A stretch of DNA of 64,000 nt from Facklamia sp964471435 (GTDB lineage: Bacteria; Bacillota; Bacilli; Lactobacillales; Aerococcaceae), in assembly GCA_964471435.1 (NCBI GenBank), contig CAYYGA010000004.1, forward strand, positions 3,913 through 67,912, in the 5' to 3' direction. Under the pieces are notes generated by a model. The model had not been told where the DNA came from. It saw only the letters and a list, made by a program, of their open reading frames with translations, and ran no database searches. Made by a program: the position numbers and the translations under genes. Shown here in pieces: positions 51,823-59,956 of this stretch; position 1 is the stretch's first letter; every line of letters begins with the position of its first letter.

Positions 51823-52612
51823 TACCAATCACTTCTTTCTGAGTAGGATTTTCTTTATCTGAGGAAATAAAATTTAATTCTTTTACTTTTTCATGTTTTT
51901 TTATTTCTCCGTAGTAAGTCAAATCTATATTTTCAGAAGTAAACGTACTATCTATCGGACCAATTGCAATTAATTTTTTGTTTAAGAACACGACATAATC
52001 AAAATAGTCGGCTGCAGTTGTTAAATCATGATGAACAGTTATACTTGTTTTACCAGCCTTTTGTAAAGCTTTCATCTCTTGCATAATAATCTTTTCAGTC
52101 TTCATATCCACCCCTGCTAAAGGTTCATCAAAAAAATATAATTCAGCATTTTGAGCGATTGCACGCGCCAGAAATACCCTTTGTTTTTGTCCACCAGACA
52201 ACTGACTAATTTGCCGTTTAGCTATATCTGTCAGCTGCATTGTCTCCAATGCCTTTTCAACTTTCATTTTACTCTCTTGAGAAATACGGCTCCAGCCAAA
52301 TCTTTTGGCTGTAATCCCCATTAAAACAACATCTTCCACAGTGGTAGGAAAATTCCAATTAACATCTGAAGTTTGAGGGACATAAGCTAAGTCATTTCTT
52401 TTATCCTTTAACTTCCCACCTAATATTTCAACTTTACCTGAAGAAAATGGAATTAACTTAAGAACTGCTTTCATTAAAGTAGACTTGCCCGCTCCATTGG
52501 GTCCAATAATACAAGCCCTAACACCCTTAGGGATAGTGAAACTAATGGTATCTAAAGCTAAATGATTATCATATTTAACACTTAAATTTTTTACTTTTAA
52601 TACATTATGCAT
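51815..52612 (-). CDS. mntB: Metal ABC transporter ATP-binding protein (MntB-like)
   Basis: An ABC ATPase of 265 residues. Walker A is IIGPNGAGKSTL, the ABC signature is ISQLSGGQKQRVFLARAIAQ, Walker B is AELYFFDEPLAGVD, and the switch His is in SITVHHDL. Sequence resembles the Mn/Zn/Fe subfamily. The ATG at 52612 is preferred: AAAGG lies at normal distance from it and directly abuts an earlier in-frame ATG at 52621. Confidence 0.9.
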   Translation of the reverse strand: MHNVLKVKNLSVKYDNHLALDTISFTIPKGVRACIIGPNGAGKSTLMKAVLKLIPFSSGKVEILGGKLKDKRNDLAYVPQTSDVNWNFPTTVEDVVLMGITAKRFGWSRISQESKMKVEKALETMQLTDIAKRQISQLSGGQKQRVFLARAIAQNAELYFFDEPLAGVDMKTEKIIMQEMKALQKAGKTSITVHHDLTTAADYFDYVVFLNKKLIAIGPIDSTFTSENIDLTYYGEIKKHEKVKELNFISSDKENPTQKEVIGNG

Positions 52613-52636
52613 ATTTATCATCCTTTAATTAATGAC

Positions 52637-53554
52637 TTAAGGCGCCAAATATTTAACGAGAAGATCCACATTGGATTTCACCATATCAATATAGTTATCT
52701 CCGTATTGACCAGCTGGAGCTGTCGAATCTGAAAATAATTCTTCTCCCGAGCCACTTACGACTGTCACTTCGTGCCCCGCCTTTGCAACTCCTTCTTGCA
52801 ATTTTTCCATTGATTGAGGATTTGAAGTGGTGTCTAAAAATATGGCGGGAACTTGATTTTCAATAATAAAGTTAACTGTTTGTTGAATTGTTTGGTTAGA
52901 CGCTTCAGCCGTCGTTGAGATTCCCTGAGGAGCATATACTTGAATTTTATAAGCCCTGGCAAAATATGAAAAAGCATCATGAGGAGTCACTAATATTCGT
53001 TTATCCTGTGGTATTTGTTCTATTGCTGCTTCAGTATAAACAGCTAATTCCATTAAACGTTCTTGATAATCAAGGGCGTTTTTTTCGAAAATAGAACTAT
53101 CATTAGGAAACTGGTCACTTAAAATTGAAACAGTATAATCAACCGTTTGTTGATAAAGTGGGATTTCAAACCAATAATGCGGGTCGACTTCTGTTTCAGT
53201 TACTAGAATTAACTCCTCTTCCTTTAAGCTGCCGGTCACCGCAAATCCTAAACTGGCCAAAGTTTCAGCTAATTGAGCTTCTAAATGAAGCCCGTGATAT
53301 AAAACTACATCAGCTGAAGCTATTTTTTCTAAATCTCCGGCCTGGGCTGTATAAGTATGTGGATCTGCACCTGCAGGAATAAGTGAGTTGACTTGGTAAT
53401 TATCCCCTACAATTTCTGCTACCATATCTGCTAATATACTTGTTGTTACTGTAATGGAACCGGCTGTTTCTTCTGCTTTCACTTGGTTTAATGCTGGACA
53501 CAGAAAAGTTAGTAGAAGAAAAAAACTAATTGAAATTTTTTTTAATTGATACAT
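52637..53554 (-). CDS. mntA: Metal ABC transporter substrate-binding protein (cluster A-I), without canonical lipobox
   Basis: Binds Mn(II) or Zn(II) outside the cell. Ligands expected for the family are the His in AGADPHTYTAQ, the His in VDPHYWFEI, the His in RILVTPHDAFSYFARAYK and the Asp in PAIFLDTTSNPQS. His rather than Glu at the third position fits TroA, ZnuA or Bacillus MntA rather than PsaA. The signal peptide ISFFLLLTFLCPALNQVKA has a cysteine in FLC, but no small residue before it, so it is not a standard lipobox. The ATG at 53554 is chosen by ribosome binding site spacing (GAGAGG). It is the first gene of the operon. Confidence 0.88.
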   Translation of the reverse strand: MYQLKKISISFFLLLTFLCPALNQVKAEETAGSITVTTSILADMVAEIVGDNYQVNSLIPAGADPHTYTAQAGDLEKIASADVVLYHGLHLEAQLAETLASLGFAVTGSLKEEELILVTETEVDPHYWFEIPLYQQTVDYTVSILSDQFPNDSSIFEKNALDYQERLMELAVYTEAAIEQIPQDKRILVTPHDAFSYFARAYKIQVYAPQGISTTAEASNQTIQQTVNFIIENQVPAIFLDTTSNPQSMEKLQEGVAKAGHEVTVVSGSGEELFSDSTAPAGQYGDNYIDMVKSNVDLLVKYLAP

Positions 53555-53598
53555 GTAATTCATCCTCTCAAATGTATAAATATAAATACGCTAACGTT

Positions 53599-53614
53599 TT
53601 TAGGCATACCTAAA
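53599..53614. promoter_or_regulatory. DtxR/MntR-type operator, box 1
   Basis: Perfect palindrome TTTAGG-CATA-CCTAAA, of the TTAGG/CCTAA type bound by DtxR-family metalloregulators. It lies at about +9 to +24 of the mntA transcript, a blocking position. Confidence 0.75.
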
Positions 53615-53629
53615 CTATTTATAATTGAT

Positions 53630-53658
53630 ATTATAAGTCGTCTAACTATTAAAATCAA
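53630..53658 (-). promoter_or_regulatory. Promoter of mntABCD
   Basis: -35 TTGATT (53653-53658), 17-nt spacer, -10 TATAAT (53630-53635) on the minus strand. Confidence 0.75.
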
Positions 53659-53674
53659 GAAAATAGTTTAATAA

Positions 53675-53690
53675 TTTAGCTGAACCTAAA
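53675..53690. promoter_or_regulatory. DtxR/MntR-type operator, box 2
   Basis: TTTAGC-TGAA-CCTAAA, a second palindrome with one arm mismatch, flanked by A and T. It lies upstream of the mntA -35 and between the two divergent promoters. Confidence 0.6.
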
Positions 53691-53722
53691 TATATTATAA
53701 TTCAGTTGCTTATAACTTGTAC

Positions 53723-53751
53723 TTGATTTCCAAATGAGAATTTGATTAAAT
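53723..53751 (+). promoter_or_regulatory. Candidate promoter of the dehydrogenase gene
   Basis: -35 TTGATT (53723-53728), 17-nt spacer, -10 TTAAAT (53746-53751). Confidence 0.4.
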
Positions 53752-53781
53752 GATAATTAAAAGTGGAAGTAGGACTGTAAT

Positions 53782-54753
53782 ATGAAAACTCAAAAGCTGG
53801 GTATTATTGGTTTAGGAAATGTTGGTTATCAAGTCTTAACAAATGCTGTTCAATCGGGTCTTTTTGGTGAGATAGTTACCCTCGACATCAAAGAAGGAGA
53901 AGCTTACGGAAAAGCATTAGATCAAGCACATGCTACAGGTTTTTATTCTCGGAGTAATATTAATATCTATAGCGGAGACTATCATGATTTAAAAGACGCA
54001 GACATTATAATAGTCGCTTTAACCTATTCCTATGCCCCGGAACCTGTTCCAGCAGACCGGCAAGCTTTAATTGGTAATAATGTGAGTGAGATTCGCTCAT
54101 GTATGTCTGACTTAACTGCTGTAACCAAAGAACCTATTCTAATTTTTATAACTAATCCGGTCGACACAGTCACTTATATCGGCCAAACTGAATTTGATTA
54201 TCCTATGGAAAAAATTCTTTCAACAGGATGTATGCTGGATACTGCACGTTTAAAATATCTTATTGGACAACATTATGATCTAGATCCTAAATCTGTTAAT
54301 GGTTATATGATGGGAGAGCATGGCTACACTGCTTTCCCCGTTTTAAGTCGAACTTCTGTAGGTGGAATAGCCTTCAATGAATTATCAACGTATTTTCCCC
54401 ATATTACTCCTTTAGATGCTGAAGATTTAAATAAAAAAGTCGTAGAAGCAGCTTATGAAGTTTTTCATGCACGTTCCGGAATAACAGATGCAGGGGTAGC
54501 TCAAGCAGCAATCGAATTATCCCGCTCAATCTTATTAGACGAAAGGACTATCCATCCTGTGGCATCAGTATTCAAAGACGGAGAGTACGGTTTCGAAGAA
54601 CCTACGGTCTTTTCAGTTCCGACTATTATTGGTCGAAAAGGAATAATCAAAAGGCTCTTAGTTGAATTAAATGAATGGGAGTCTGAGAAATTAAAACTCT
54701 CAAATGCAAGTATCCAGGATAATATTAAAATAGCACAGGAAATTAATACTTAA
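53782..54753 (+). CDS. L-lactate dehydrogenase family protein, probably L-2-hydroxyacid (HicDH-like) dehydrogenase
   Basis: A 323-residue NAD-dependent dehydrogenase. LGIIGLGNVGYQV is the nucleotide fold, and Asp in VTLDIKEG selects NAD. Catalytic residues are the Asp and Arg of GCMLDTARLKYL and the His of MGEHGYTAF. The substrate loop ALTYSYAPEPVPADRQALIGNN differs from the QKPGETR loop of lactate dehydrogenase and is longer, which suits bulkier 2-keto acids, as in L-2-hydroxyisocaproate dehydrogenase. It is a single gene divergent from mntA. Malate dehydrogenase is less likely. The substrate is not determined by sequence. Confidence 0.8.
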   Translation: MKTQKLGIIGLGNVGYQVLTNAVQSGLFGEIVTLDIKEGEAYGKALDQAHATGFYSRSNINIYSGDYHDLKDADIIIVALTYSYAPEPVPADRQALIGNNVSEIRSCMSDLTAVTKEPILIFITNPVDTVTYIGQTEFDYPMEKILSTGCMLDTARLKYLIGQHYDLDPKSVNGYMMGEHGYTAFPVLSRTSVGGIAFNELSTYFPHITPLDAEDLNKKVVEAAYEVFHARSGITDAGVAQAAIELSRSILLDERTIHPVASVFKDGEYGFEEPTVFSVPTIIGRKGIIKRLLVELNEWESEKLKLSNASIQDNIKIAQEINT

Positions 54754-54784
54754 ATCTTCAGCAAGAGTATAGTGAAATGAAAAA

Positions 54785-54824
54785 ACAACCCGTAATCCGG
54801 CTTTCTAGCTGGATTACGGGTTGT
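54785..54824. terminator. Bidirectional terminator
   Basis: A 14-bp perfect stem (ACAACCCGTAATCC and complement). TTATTAT follows on the plus strand and TTTTTTC on the minus strand. It serves both the dehydrogenase gene and the nucleoside transporter operon. Confidence 0.9.
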
Positions 54825-54847
54825 TTATTATAAATATATTTTTAAAA

Positions 54848-55807
54848 CTATTTAGATTTCACATAAGTTTGACCATTCGCTGCCGGGCCGCGAGACTGTC
54901 CTACTACCCCTACTAATACAATGATAGTAATAACATAAGGTGCTATTTGTAAAAAGACAGGCGGGATATTTGAAATATAAGGTATTTGAGATCCAATCAC
55001 AGATAAAGACTGAGCGAATCCAAAGAAGATAGCTCCCAGCATAGCTCCTATTGGATTATATTTTCCAAAAATCATAGCTGCCATAGATATAAATCCTTGT
55101 CCTGCAACCGTTGAGACGGAAAAATTAAGAGTAATAGAATTAGCTAAGACTGCCCCGCCTAAGCCGCCGAAAAAGCCAGAAATTAAAACCCCTGCATACT
55201 TCATAGCATATACATTCACTCCCAGGGTATCAGCCGCCTGCGGATGCTCACCTACTGAACGTAAGCGCAGTCCAAAGCTAGTTTTGAAAATAATAAACCA
55301 TGACACTACAGCCATAAATATCCCAAAAAATGCTGGAGCAGAAGTGGCTGTGAATAGGATACGTCCAATAACAGGTATTTCTGATAAAACCGGGAAAGTA
55401 AAGTAACCAAAAGATTGACGAATTACTTCCGTTTCCCCTTTGCCGTTAAAAATAACACGAACTAAGAATACCCCTAAAGCAGGAGCGATGAGGTTCAGTA
55501 CCGTCCCGGAAATAATATGGTCGGCTCTGAGATTAACTGTTGCTACTGCATGAATAACAGAAAACACAACCCCAGCAAGACCTCCTGCTAAAATTGCTAT
55601 CCAAGGTGCCCAGGTACTTCCGATTTGACTTCCAAAATATAAGTTAAAGAGAATGGAAGCCAAGGCTCCAATTACCATAATACCTTCCAAACCTATATTA
55701 ACTACACCTGAACGTTCGGAGAATACCCCACCGATAGCTGTAAAAATTAAAGGAGCAGAGTAAACTAAAGTCGATGATACAATAAGTGCAATTAAACCTA
55801 TGGACAT
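54848..55807 (-). CDS. nupC: Nucleoside ABC transporter permease NupC
   Basis: A 319-residue permease of the BPD_transp_2 (RbsC-like) family with about eight to ten membrane segments. TAIGGVFSERSGVVNIGLEGIMVIGA is the sequence common to nucleoside uptake permeases, and GVNVYAMKYAGVLISGFFGGLGGAVLA is the ATPase-contact loop. Its ATG overlaps the preceding stop by 1 nt. It is the last gene of the operon, with a strong terminator behind it. Confidence 0.9.
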   Translation of the reverse strand: MSIGLIALIVSSTLVYSAPLIFTAIGGVFSERSGVVNIGLEGIMVIGALASILFNLYFGSQIGSTWAPWIAILAGGLAGVVFSVIHAVATVNLRADHIISGTVLNLIAPALGVFLVRVIFNGKGETEVIRQSFGYFTFPVLSEIPVIGRILFTATSAPAFFGIFMAVVSWFIIFKTSFGLRLRSVGEHPQAADTLGVNVYAMKYAGVLISGFFGGLGGAVLANSITLNFSVSTVAGQGFISMAAMIFGKYNPIGAMLGAIFFGFAQSLSVIGSQIPYISNIPPVFLQIAPYVITIIVLVGVVGQSRGPAANGQTYVKSK

Positions 55808-56895
55808 TATGCTTCGCCCCCTTCTTGACGTAGGTCTTGAGTGTTTCTTTGTCTCTTCTTATTAGCATTTCTTTCTAGGAAATAGGTAATAATATAGTTA
55901 GCACCAACAAAGAAAATAATGATACCAATTACGATATCCACTACTTCAGATGGGATTCTGGCAAACAAGGCCATCGTTGACGCCCCTGTTTCTAATGCCC
56001 CAAATAAGAGAGCAGCAAAAATAGTTCCAATCGGATTATTAATACCTAATAAAGAAACCGCAATCCCGTTAAAACCGATAGCAGGTGCCACTCCATTTTG
56101 TAAATTAATAAAGCCGAACTCTCCTAATCCATTCATTACCCCGCCTAAACCGGCAAGAGCGCCTGAAATGAACATCGCCAATACTATATTCTTTTTAGCT
56201 GACATGCCGGCATAGTTAGAAGCATGCGGATTAAGTCCAACGGCCTTTAATTCGAAGCCGGTAGTCGTGCGTGACATAAGGATTTGAACAAATATAGCGG
56301 CAAATATCGCTAAAAATATACCTGCATGGACAGTAGAATTATTTGTCAATTGGCTTAACCAGGCCATTCTTAATGATGCGTTGGCACCCACGGAAGCCGT
56401 ACGGTCAGCCCGGTCAGTCAGAATATATCGAATAATATAATCGACTGAATAAATAGAGACGTAGTTCAACATGATGGTTGTAATAACTTCAGAAGTATTA
56501 AAATATGCTTTAAGCATACCAGCAATACCTGCCCATAAAGCACCCGCTAAAGCTCCGGCAATAATGGCCAAGGGTAGGACAATCAGTGTGGGCGCATTAG
56601 GAAGCATTAATCCTACAACGACTGCAACTAACCAACCCCATAAGGCCTGTCCTGCTAAACCAATATTAAAAAAACCAGCTGTATAAGCAACAGCAAAGCC
56701 TAAACCTGTAAATATTAAAGGCGTAGCTGCCCGAATAGTCTGCCCAATAGCAAATGATGATCCGAAGGCTCCGGTCCACAATGATTGATAACCTGCAATC
56801 GGATCATAACCGAAAACAAACATTAGGAGAGCGCCAAAAATCAGACCAATAAAAACAGAAGCGATTGACACGATAAATTTATTTATTCCTTGCAT
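55807..56895 (-). CDS. nupB: Nucleoside ABC transporter permease NupB
   Basis: A 362-residue BPD_transp_2 permease. FTGLGFAVAYTAGFFNIGLAGQ and AVGLNPHASNYAGMSAKKNIVLAMFISGALAGLGGVMNG are the paired family segments. The hydrophilic C-terminal 25 residues are basic. It follows the ATPase gene by 6 nt and pairs with the shorter permease downstream. Confidence 0.9.
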   Translation of the reverse strand: MQGINKFIVSIASVFIGLIFGALLMFVFGYDPIAGYQSLWTGAFGSSFAIGQTIRAATPLIFTGLGFAVAYTAGFFNIGLAGQALWGWLVAVVVGLMLPNAPTLIVLPLAIIAGALAGALWAGIAGMLKAYFNTSEVITTIMLNYVSIYSVDYIIRYILTDRADRTASVGANASLRMAWLSQLTNNSTVHAGIFLAIFAAIFVQILMSRTTTGFELKAVGLNPHASNYAGMSAKKNIVLAMFISGALAGLGGVMNGLGEFGFINLQNGVAPAIGFNGIAVSLLGINNPIGTIFAALLFGALETGASTMALFARIPSEVVDIVIGIIIFFVGANYIITYFLERNANKKRQRNTQDLRQEGGEA

Positions 56896-56901
56896 GAAGG
56901 G

Positions 56902-58518
56902 CTAGTCTCCTTTCTGCAGTACGACTGCGACTTGTTCATCATCTGTTTTTAGATCCATTGACTGGCTCTCAGTTTTTGAACGACGATTAGATAATACTTC
57001 TTCATAAGATGTTCCTGCCATCAATAAACCAAGTTCTTCTTCATTGGTTTCATCCGCTGGAATATCAGCTACTATTTTACCATCATACATTACTAAGATT
57101 CGGTCAGATACATTCATTATTTCATCCAGTTCGAAACTCATTAGAAGAACAGCTTTATTATTATCTCTTTCTTCAATTAATTGTTGATGAATAAATTCAA
57201 TTGCTCCTACGTCCAAACCTCTGGTCGGGTTAGCTGCAATAAGCAAATCAGGTTTTGTTTCGATTTCACGTGCAATAATTGCTTTTTGTTGGTTTCCTCC
57301 TGATAAAGAACGAGCATTCACTTTTTCAGAGACTGTACGAACATCATATTGTTCAATTAAACTTTTTGCTCTTTCTTCAATAGCATTAAAATTCAAAAAG
57401 CCTGATTTTGAGTAAGGCGAGCGGTAATAATCTTTTAAAACAATATTATTTTCCAGCTTCATATCAAGTATGAGACCGTATTTATGCCGATCTTCCGGGA
57501 TGTGACCAATTCCTGCTGAAGTAATTTCACGCGGAGATTGATTAGTGATATCTTGGCCATTCAAAACTACTCTACCTGATTCTGGTGTCATTAAACCTGT
57601 GATCGTTAATACTAATTCTGATTGACCGTTACCGTCAATTCCAGCAATTCCAACAATTTCACCATGACGTACCTCAAGTGAAAGGTTTTCCACTGCTGCA
57701 ATTCCACGATTGTCTTTAACTGATAAGTTTTCTACTGTTAATGCAACGTCAGATGGATTTGCAGGTTGTTTATTTGTTTTAAAACTTACATTACGCCCGA
57801 CCATCATATTGGCCAGTTCAATAGAAGTCGTATTGGCGACCATAACTGTATCAATTGATTCACCGCGTCGGATTACCGTACATCGGTCAGCCACTTGTTT
57901 AATTTCATCTAATTTATGAGTAATAATAATAATTGATTTTCCTTCATCCGACAGTTTGCGCATAGTAAGAATTAAATCTTCGATTTCCTGTGGAGTTAAA
58001 GATGCAGTCGGCTCATCAAAAATTAAAATATCTGCTCCACGATATAGTGTTTTTAAAATTTCTACCCTTTGCTGCATACCGACAGAAATATTTTCAATTT
58101 TATCATCAGGATTAACAGATAAGCTGTACCTTTCAGATAATTCGACAATTTTATCCCGTGCAGCCTTTTTATTCAAGACAAATCCTGATGTAGGCTCGGC
58201 GCCTAAAATAATATTTTCTACTACTGTAAAGTCTTGAATCAACATAAAGTGTTGATGCACCATTCCAATCCCAACTGCACTGGCTTTAGATGGTGAATCT
58301 ATATCAACAGCTTGTCCATTCATATAAATTTGACCTTCTGTCGGCTCTAGCAATCCTGATAAGATATTCATTAAAGTAGATTTACCGGCTCCATTCTCGC
58401 CCAACAATGCATGTATTTCACCTTTACGTAAGTCGAGATTAATATTTTTATTAGCATAAAAATCTCCAAAGCGTTTAGAAATATTCTGCATTTCAATCAC
58501 TGCATGTTCATTCGACAT
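56902..58518 (-). CDS. nupA: Nucleoside ABC transporter ATP-binding protein NupA (two ABC domains)
   Basis: A 538-residue ATPase with two fused ABC domains, as in sugar and nucleoside importers. The first has LLGENGAGKSTLMNILSG and ISVGMQQRVEILKTLYRGADILIFDEPTASL. The second has GIAGIDGNGQSELVLTITG and LSGGNQQKAIIAREI. As usual, the second Walker A is degenerate. The ATG at 58518 has GAGGG upstream; an in-frame TTG 24 nt earlier precedes that site. It is separated from bmpA by a hairpin, so less ATPase than binding protein is expected. Confidence 0.92.
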   Translation of the reverse strand: MSNEHAVIEMQNISKRFGDFYANKNINLDLRKGEIHALLGENGAGKSTLMNILSGLLEPTEGQIYMNGQAVDIDSPSKASAVGIGMVHQHFMLIQDFTVVENIILGAEPTSGFVLNKKAARDKIVELSERYSLSVNPDDKIENISVGMQQRVEILKTLYRGADILIFDEPTASLTPQEIEDLILTMRKLSDEGKSIIIITHKLDEIKQVADRCTVIRRGESIDTVMVANTTSIELANMMVGRNVSFKTNKQPANPSDVALTVENLSVKDNRGIAAVENLSLEVRHGEIVGIAGIDGNGQSELVLTITGLMTPESGRVVLNGQDITNQSPREITSAGIGHIPEDRHKYGLILDMKLENNIVLKDYYRSPYSKSGFLNFNAIEERAKSLIEQYDVRTVSEKVNARSLSGGNQQKAIIAREIETKPDLLIAANPTRGLDVGAIEFIHQQLIEERDNNKAVLLMSFELDEIMNVSDRILVMYDGKIVADIPADETNEEELGLLMAGTSYEEVLSNRRSKTESQSMDLKTDDEQVAVVLQKGD

Positions 58519-58631
58519 AGAATCCCTCACTTTCTCTTTCAAATAATACCGCAGTATATTATAGCTAAAATATCTTTAAAAATATATGAAAATCTGTTTT
58601 TTCACAAAATAATTAACCTAAAATAAAATTA

Positions 58632-58667
58632 ACGCCTTAGCTGTGAGTTTAACGACAACTAAGGCGT
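58632..58667 (-). terminator. Internal terminator/processing hairpin between bmpA and nupA
   Basis: ACGCCTTAG (58632-58640) pairs with CTAAGGCGT (58659-58667); TTAATTTTATTTT follows on the minus strand. It probably sets a high binding-protein to permease ratio. Confidence 0.75.
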
Positions 58668-58715
58668 AGTATCTTCTAGTTAACTAAAAATAAAATGTGA
58701 GTTGAATTTAGAAAA

Positions 58716-59753
58716 TTACTGAGGTGTTTCTGGTACTTCGATGTCTCCATCAATAATTTGCTGTTTGTAGTTTTCAATTTCAGTTAAAATATCTTCTGAA
58801 AGATTACCATCAGTGATTCCAACGCCGCCATCTTCTAAACCGAAGACTTGATTTCCGCCTTGGAAACCTTCTGAGTTAGTAGTTTCTACAAAAGATTTTA
58901 CTGCTTCTCCTACTTGTTTAAGTGTAGAAGTTAAAGTTAAATGACGTTCTTCACCATCAACTTCAATAATTCCTTCAGCTTCTTGATCCATATCCACTCC
59001 AACTACCCAAATGTTCATTGAAGGATCATTTTGTACTAAGTCTTTTGCTTCAGAGAAAACTCCGTTACCGGAATCTCCTGCCGCATGGAAAATCACATCG
59101 GCATCATTTGCATACATAGCAGCCGCAATTTGTTTTCCACGTGGAGCATCCGCAAATGATCCAACATATTCTACTGTAATTTCAATATCAGGATTGACTG
59201 TTTCTGCTCCTGCTACGAAACCAGCTTCAAAACGGTCAATAATTACGCCTTCAATTCCCCCTACAAATCCAATGTGATTTGTTTCGGTTGTCATAGCGGC
59301 AGCTACACCTGCTAAAAATGCTGCTTCATTGTCACGGAAGTTAATGGAGGCTACATTCGGCTGGTCAACAAATGAATCCACAATCATAAAATTATTGTCT
59401 GGATATTGTTGAGAAACCTCTTCAATTGCTGCTTCTAATTTGAATCCAATGCCGGCAATTAAATCAAATTGAGCTTGTACAGCTGAATTTAAGTGAGTAA
59501 TGTAATCTGAATCTGAGTTAGACTGTAAGTAAGTATAGCCTCCAGGACCTTCTTCAAGTCCATTCTCTTCACCATAAGCTACAATTCCTTCCCAGGCAGA
59601 CTGGTTAAATGATTTATCATCTACCCCGCCCTGGTCTGTAATCATTACGATGCTTGCAGACTCCTGCGCTTCTTCTTGAGCCACTACATAAGTTGGGGCA
59701 ACTACCGCTCCTAAAGCAGATGCTGCTAATAAAGATGCAAATATTTTTTTCAT
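58716..59753 (-). CDS. bmpA: BmpA-type nucleoside-binding protein, without lipobox cysteine
   Basis: A 345-residue binding protein of the BMP/PnrA family: ASIVMITDQGGVDDKSFNQSAWEGI, FMIVDSFVDQPNVASINFRDNEAAFLAGVAAAM and the acid-rich C-terminus. Gram-positive members are normally lipoproteins with a Cys after the signal peptide. Here the signal peptide is MKKIFASLLAASALGAVVAP, with LAAS where a lipobox would read LAAC, then an AxA-like site (VVAQEE). It may be secreted or held by its transporter. It is the first gene of bmpA-nupABC, with a strong promoter and a cre site at the start point. Confidence 0.9.
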   Translation of the reverse strand: MKKIFASLLAASALGAVVAPTYVVAQEEAQESASIVMITDQGGVDDKSFNQSAWEGIVAYGEENGLEEGPGGYTYLQSNSDSDYITHLNSAVQAQFDLIAGIGFKLEAAIEEVSQQYPDNNFMIVDSFVDQPNVASINFRDNEAAFLAGVAAAMTTETNHIGFVGGIEGVIIDRFEAGFVAGAETVNPDIEITVEYVGSFADAPRGKQIAAAMYANDADVIFHAAGDSGNGVFSEAKDLVQNDPSMNIWVVGVDMDQEAEGIIEVDGEERHLTLTSTLKQVGEAVKSFVETTNSEGFQGGNQVFGLEDGGVGITDGNLSEDILTEIENYKQQIIDGDIEVPETPQ

Positions 59754-59850
59754 AAAATTCTCCTATTCTCTGTTTAAAACATCAGCTGCAATTACATATG
59801 GCATATTTTAAAATATTTTAAAATTAATAATCTTAAAAATATGCACTAGG

Positions 59851-59864
59851 TGTAATCGTTTTCT
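59851..59864. promoter_or_regulatory. Candidate cre (CcpA) site at the bmpA start point
   Basis: TGTAATCGTTTTCT fits the TGNAANCGNWNNCW consensus at every fixed position. It lies at about +1 to +14 of the predicted bmpA transcript, a repressing position for CcpA. Confidence 0.55.
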
Positions 59865-59871
59865 AGTTATT

Positions 59872-59900
59872 ATTATAACTTTCATAGCTATAAATTTCAA
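59872..59900 (-). promoter_or_regulatory. Promoter of bmpA-nupABC
   Basis: -35 TTGAAA (59895-59900), 17-nt spacer, -10 TATAAT (59872-59877) on the minus strand. The transcript would carry a leader of about 112 nt with a long AT-rich stem. Confidence 0.75.
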
Positions 59901-59956
59901 TCAAAATATGCAATATAGAAACATATCACTTTCTTTCCATCAATTTAGTGTCAGTT

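Noticed and set aside
59754..59870. A purine-type riboswitch in the bmpA leader, suggested by the nucleoside transporter context
   Set aside because: The leader forms only a long AT-rich stem; the conserved TATA...GTTTCTACC-type loops of purine riboswitches are absent.
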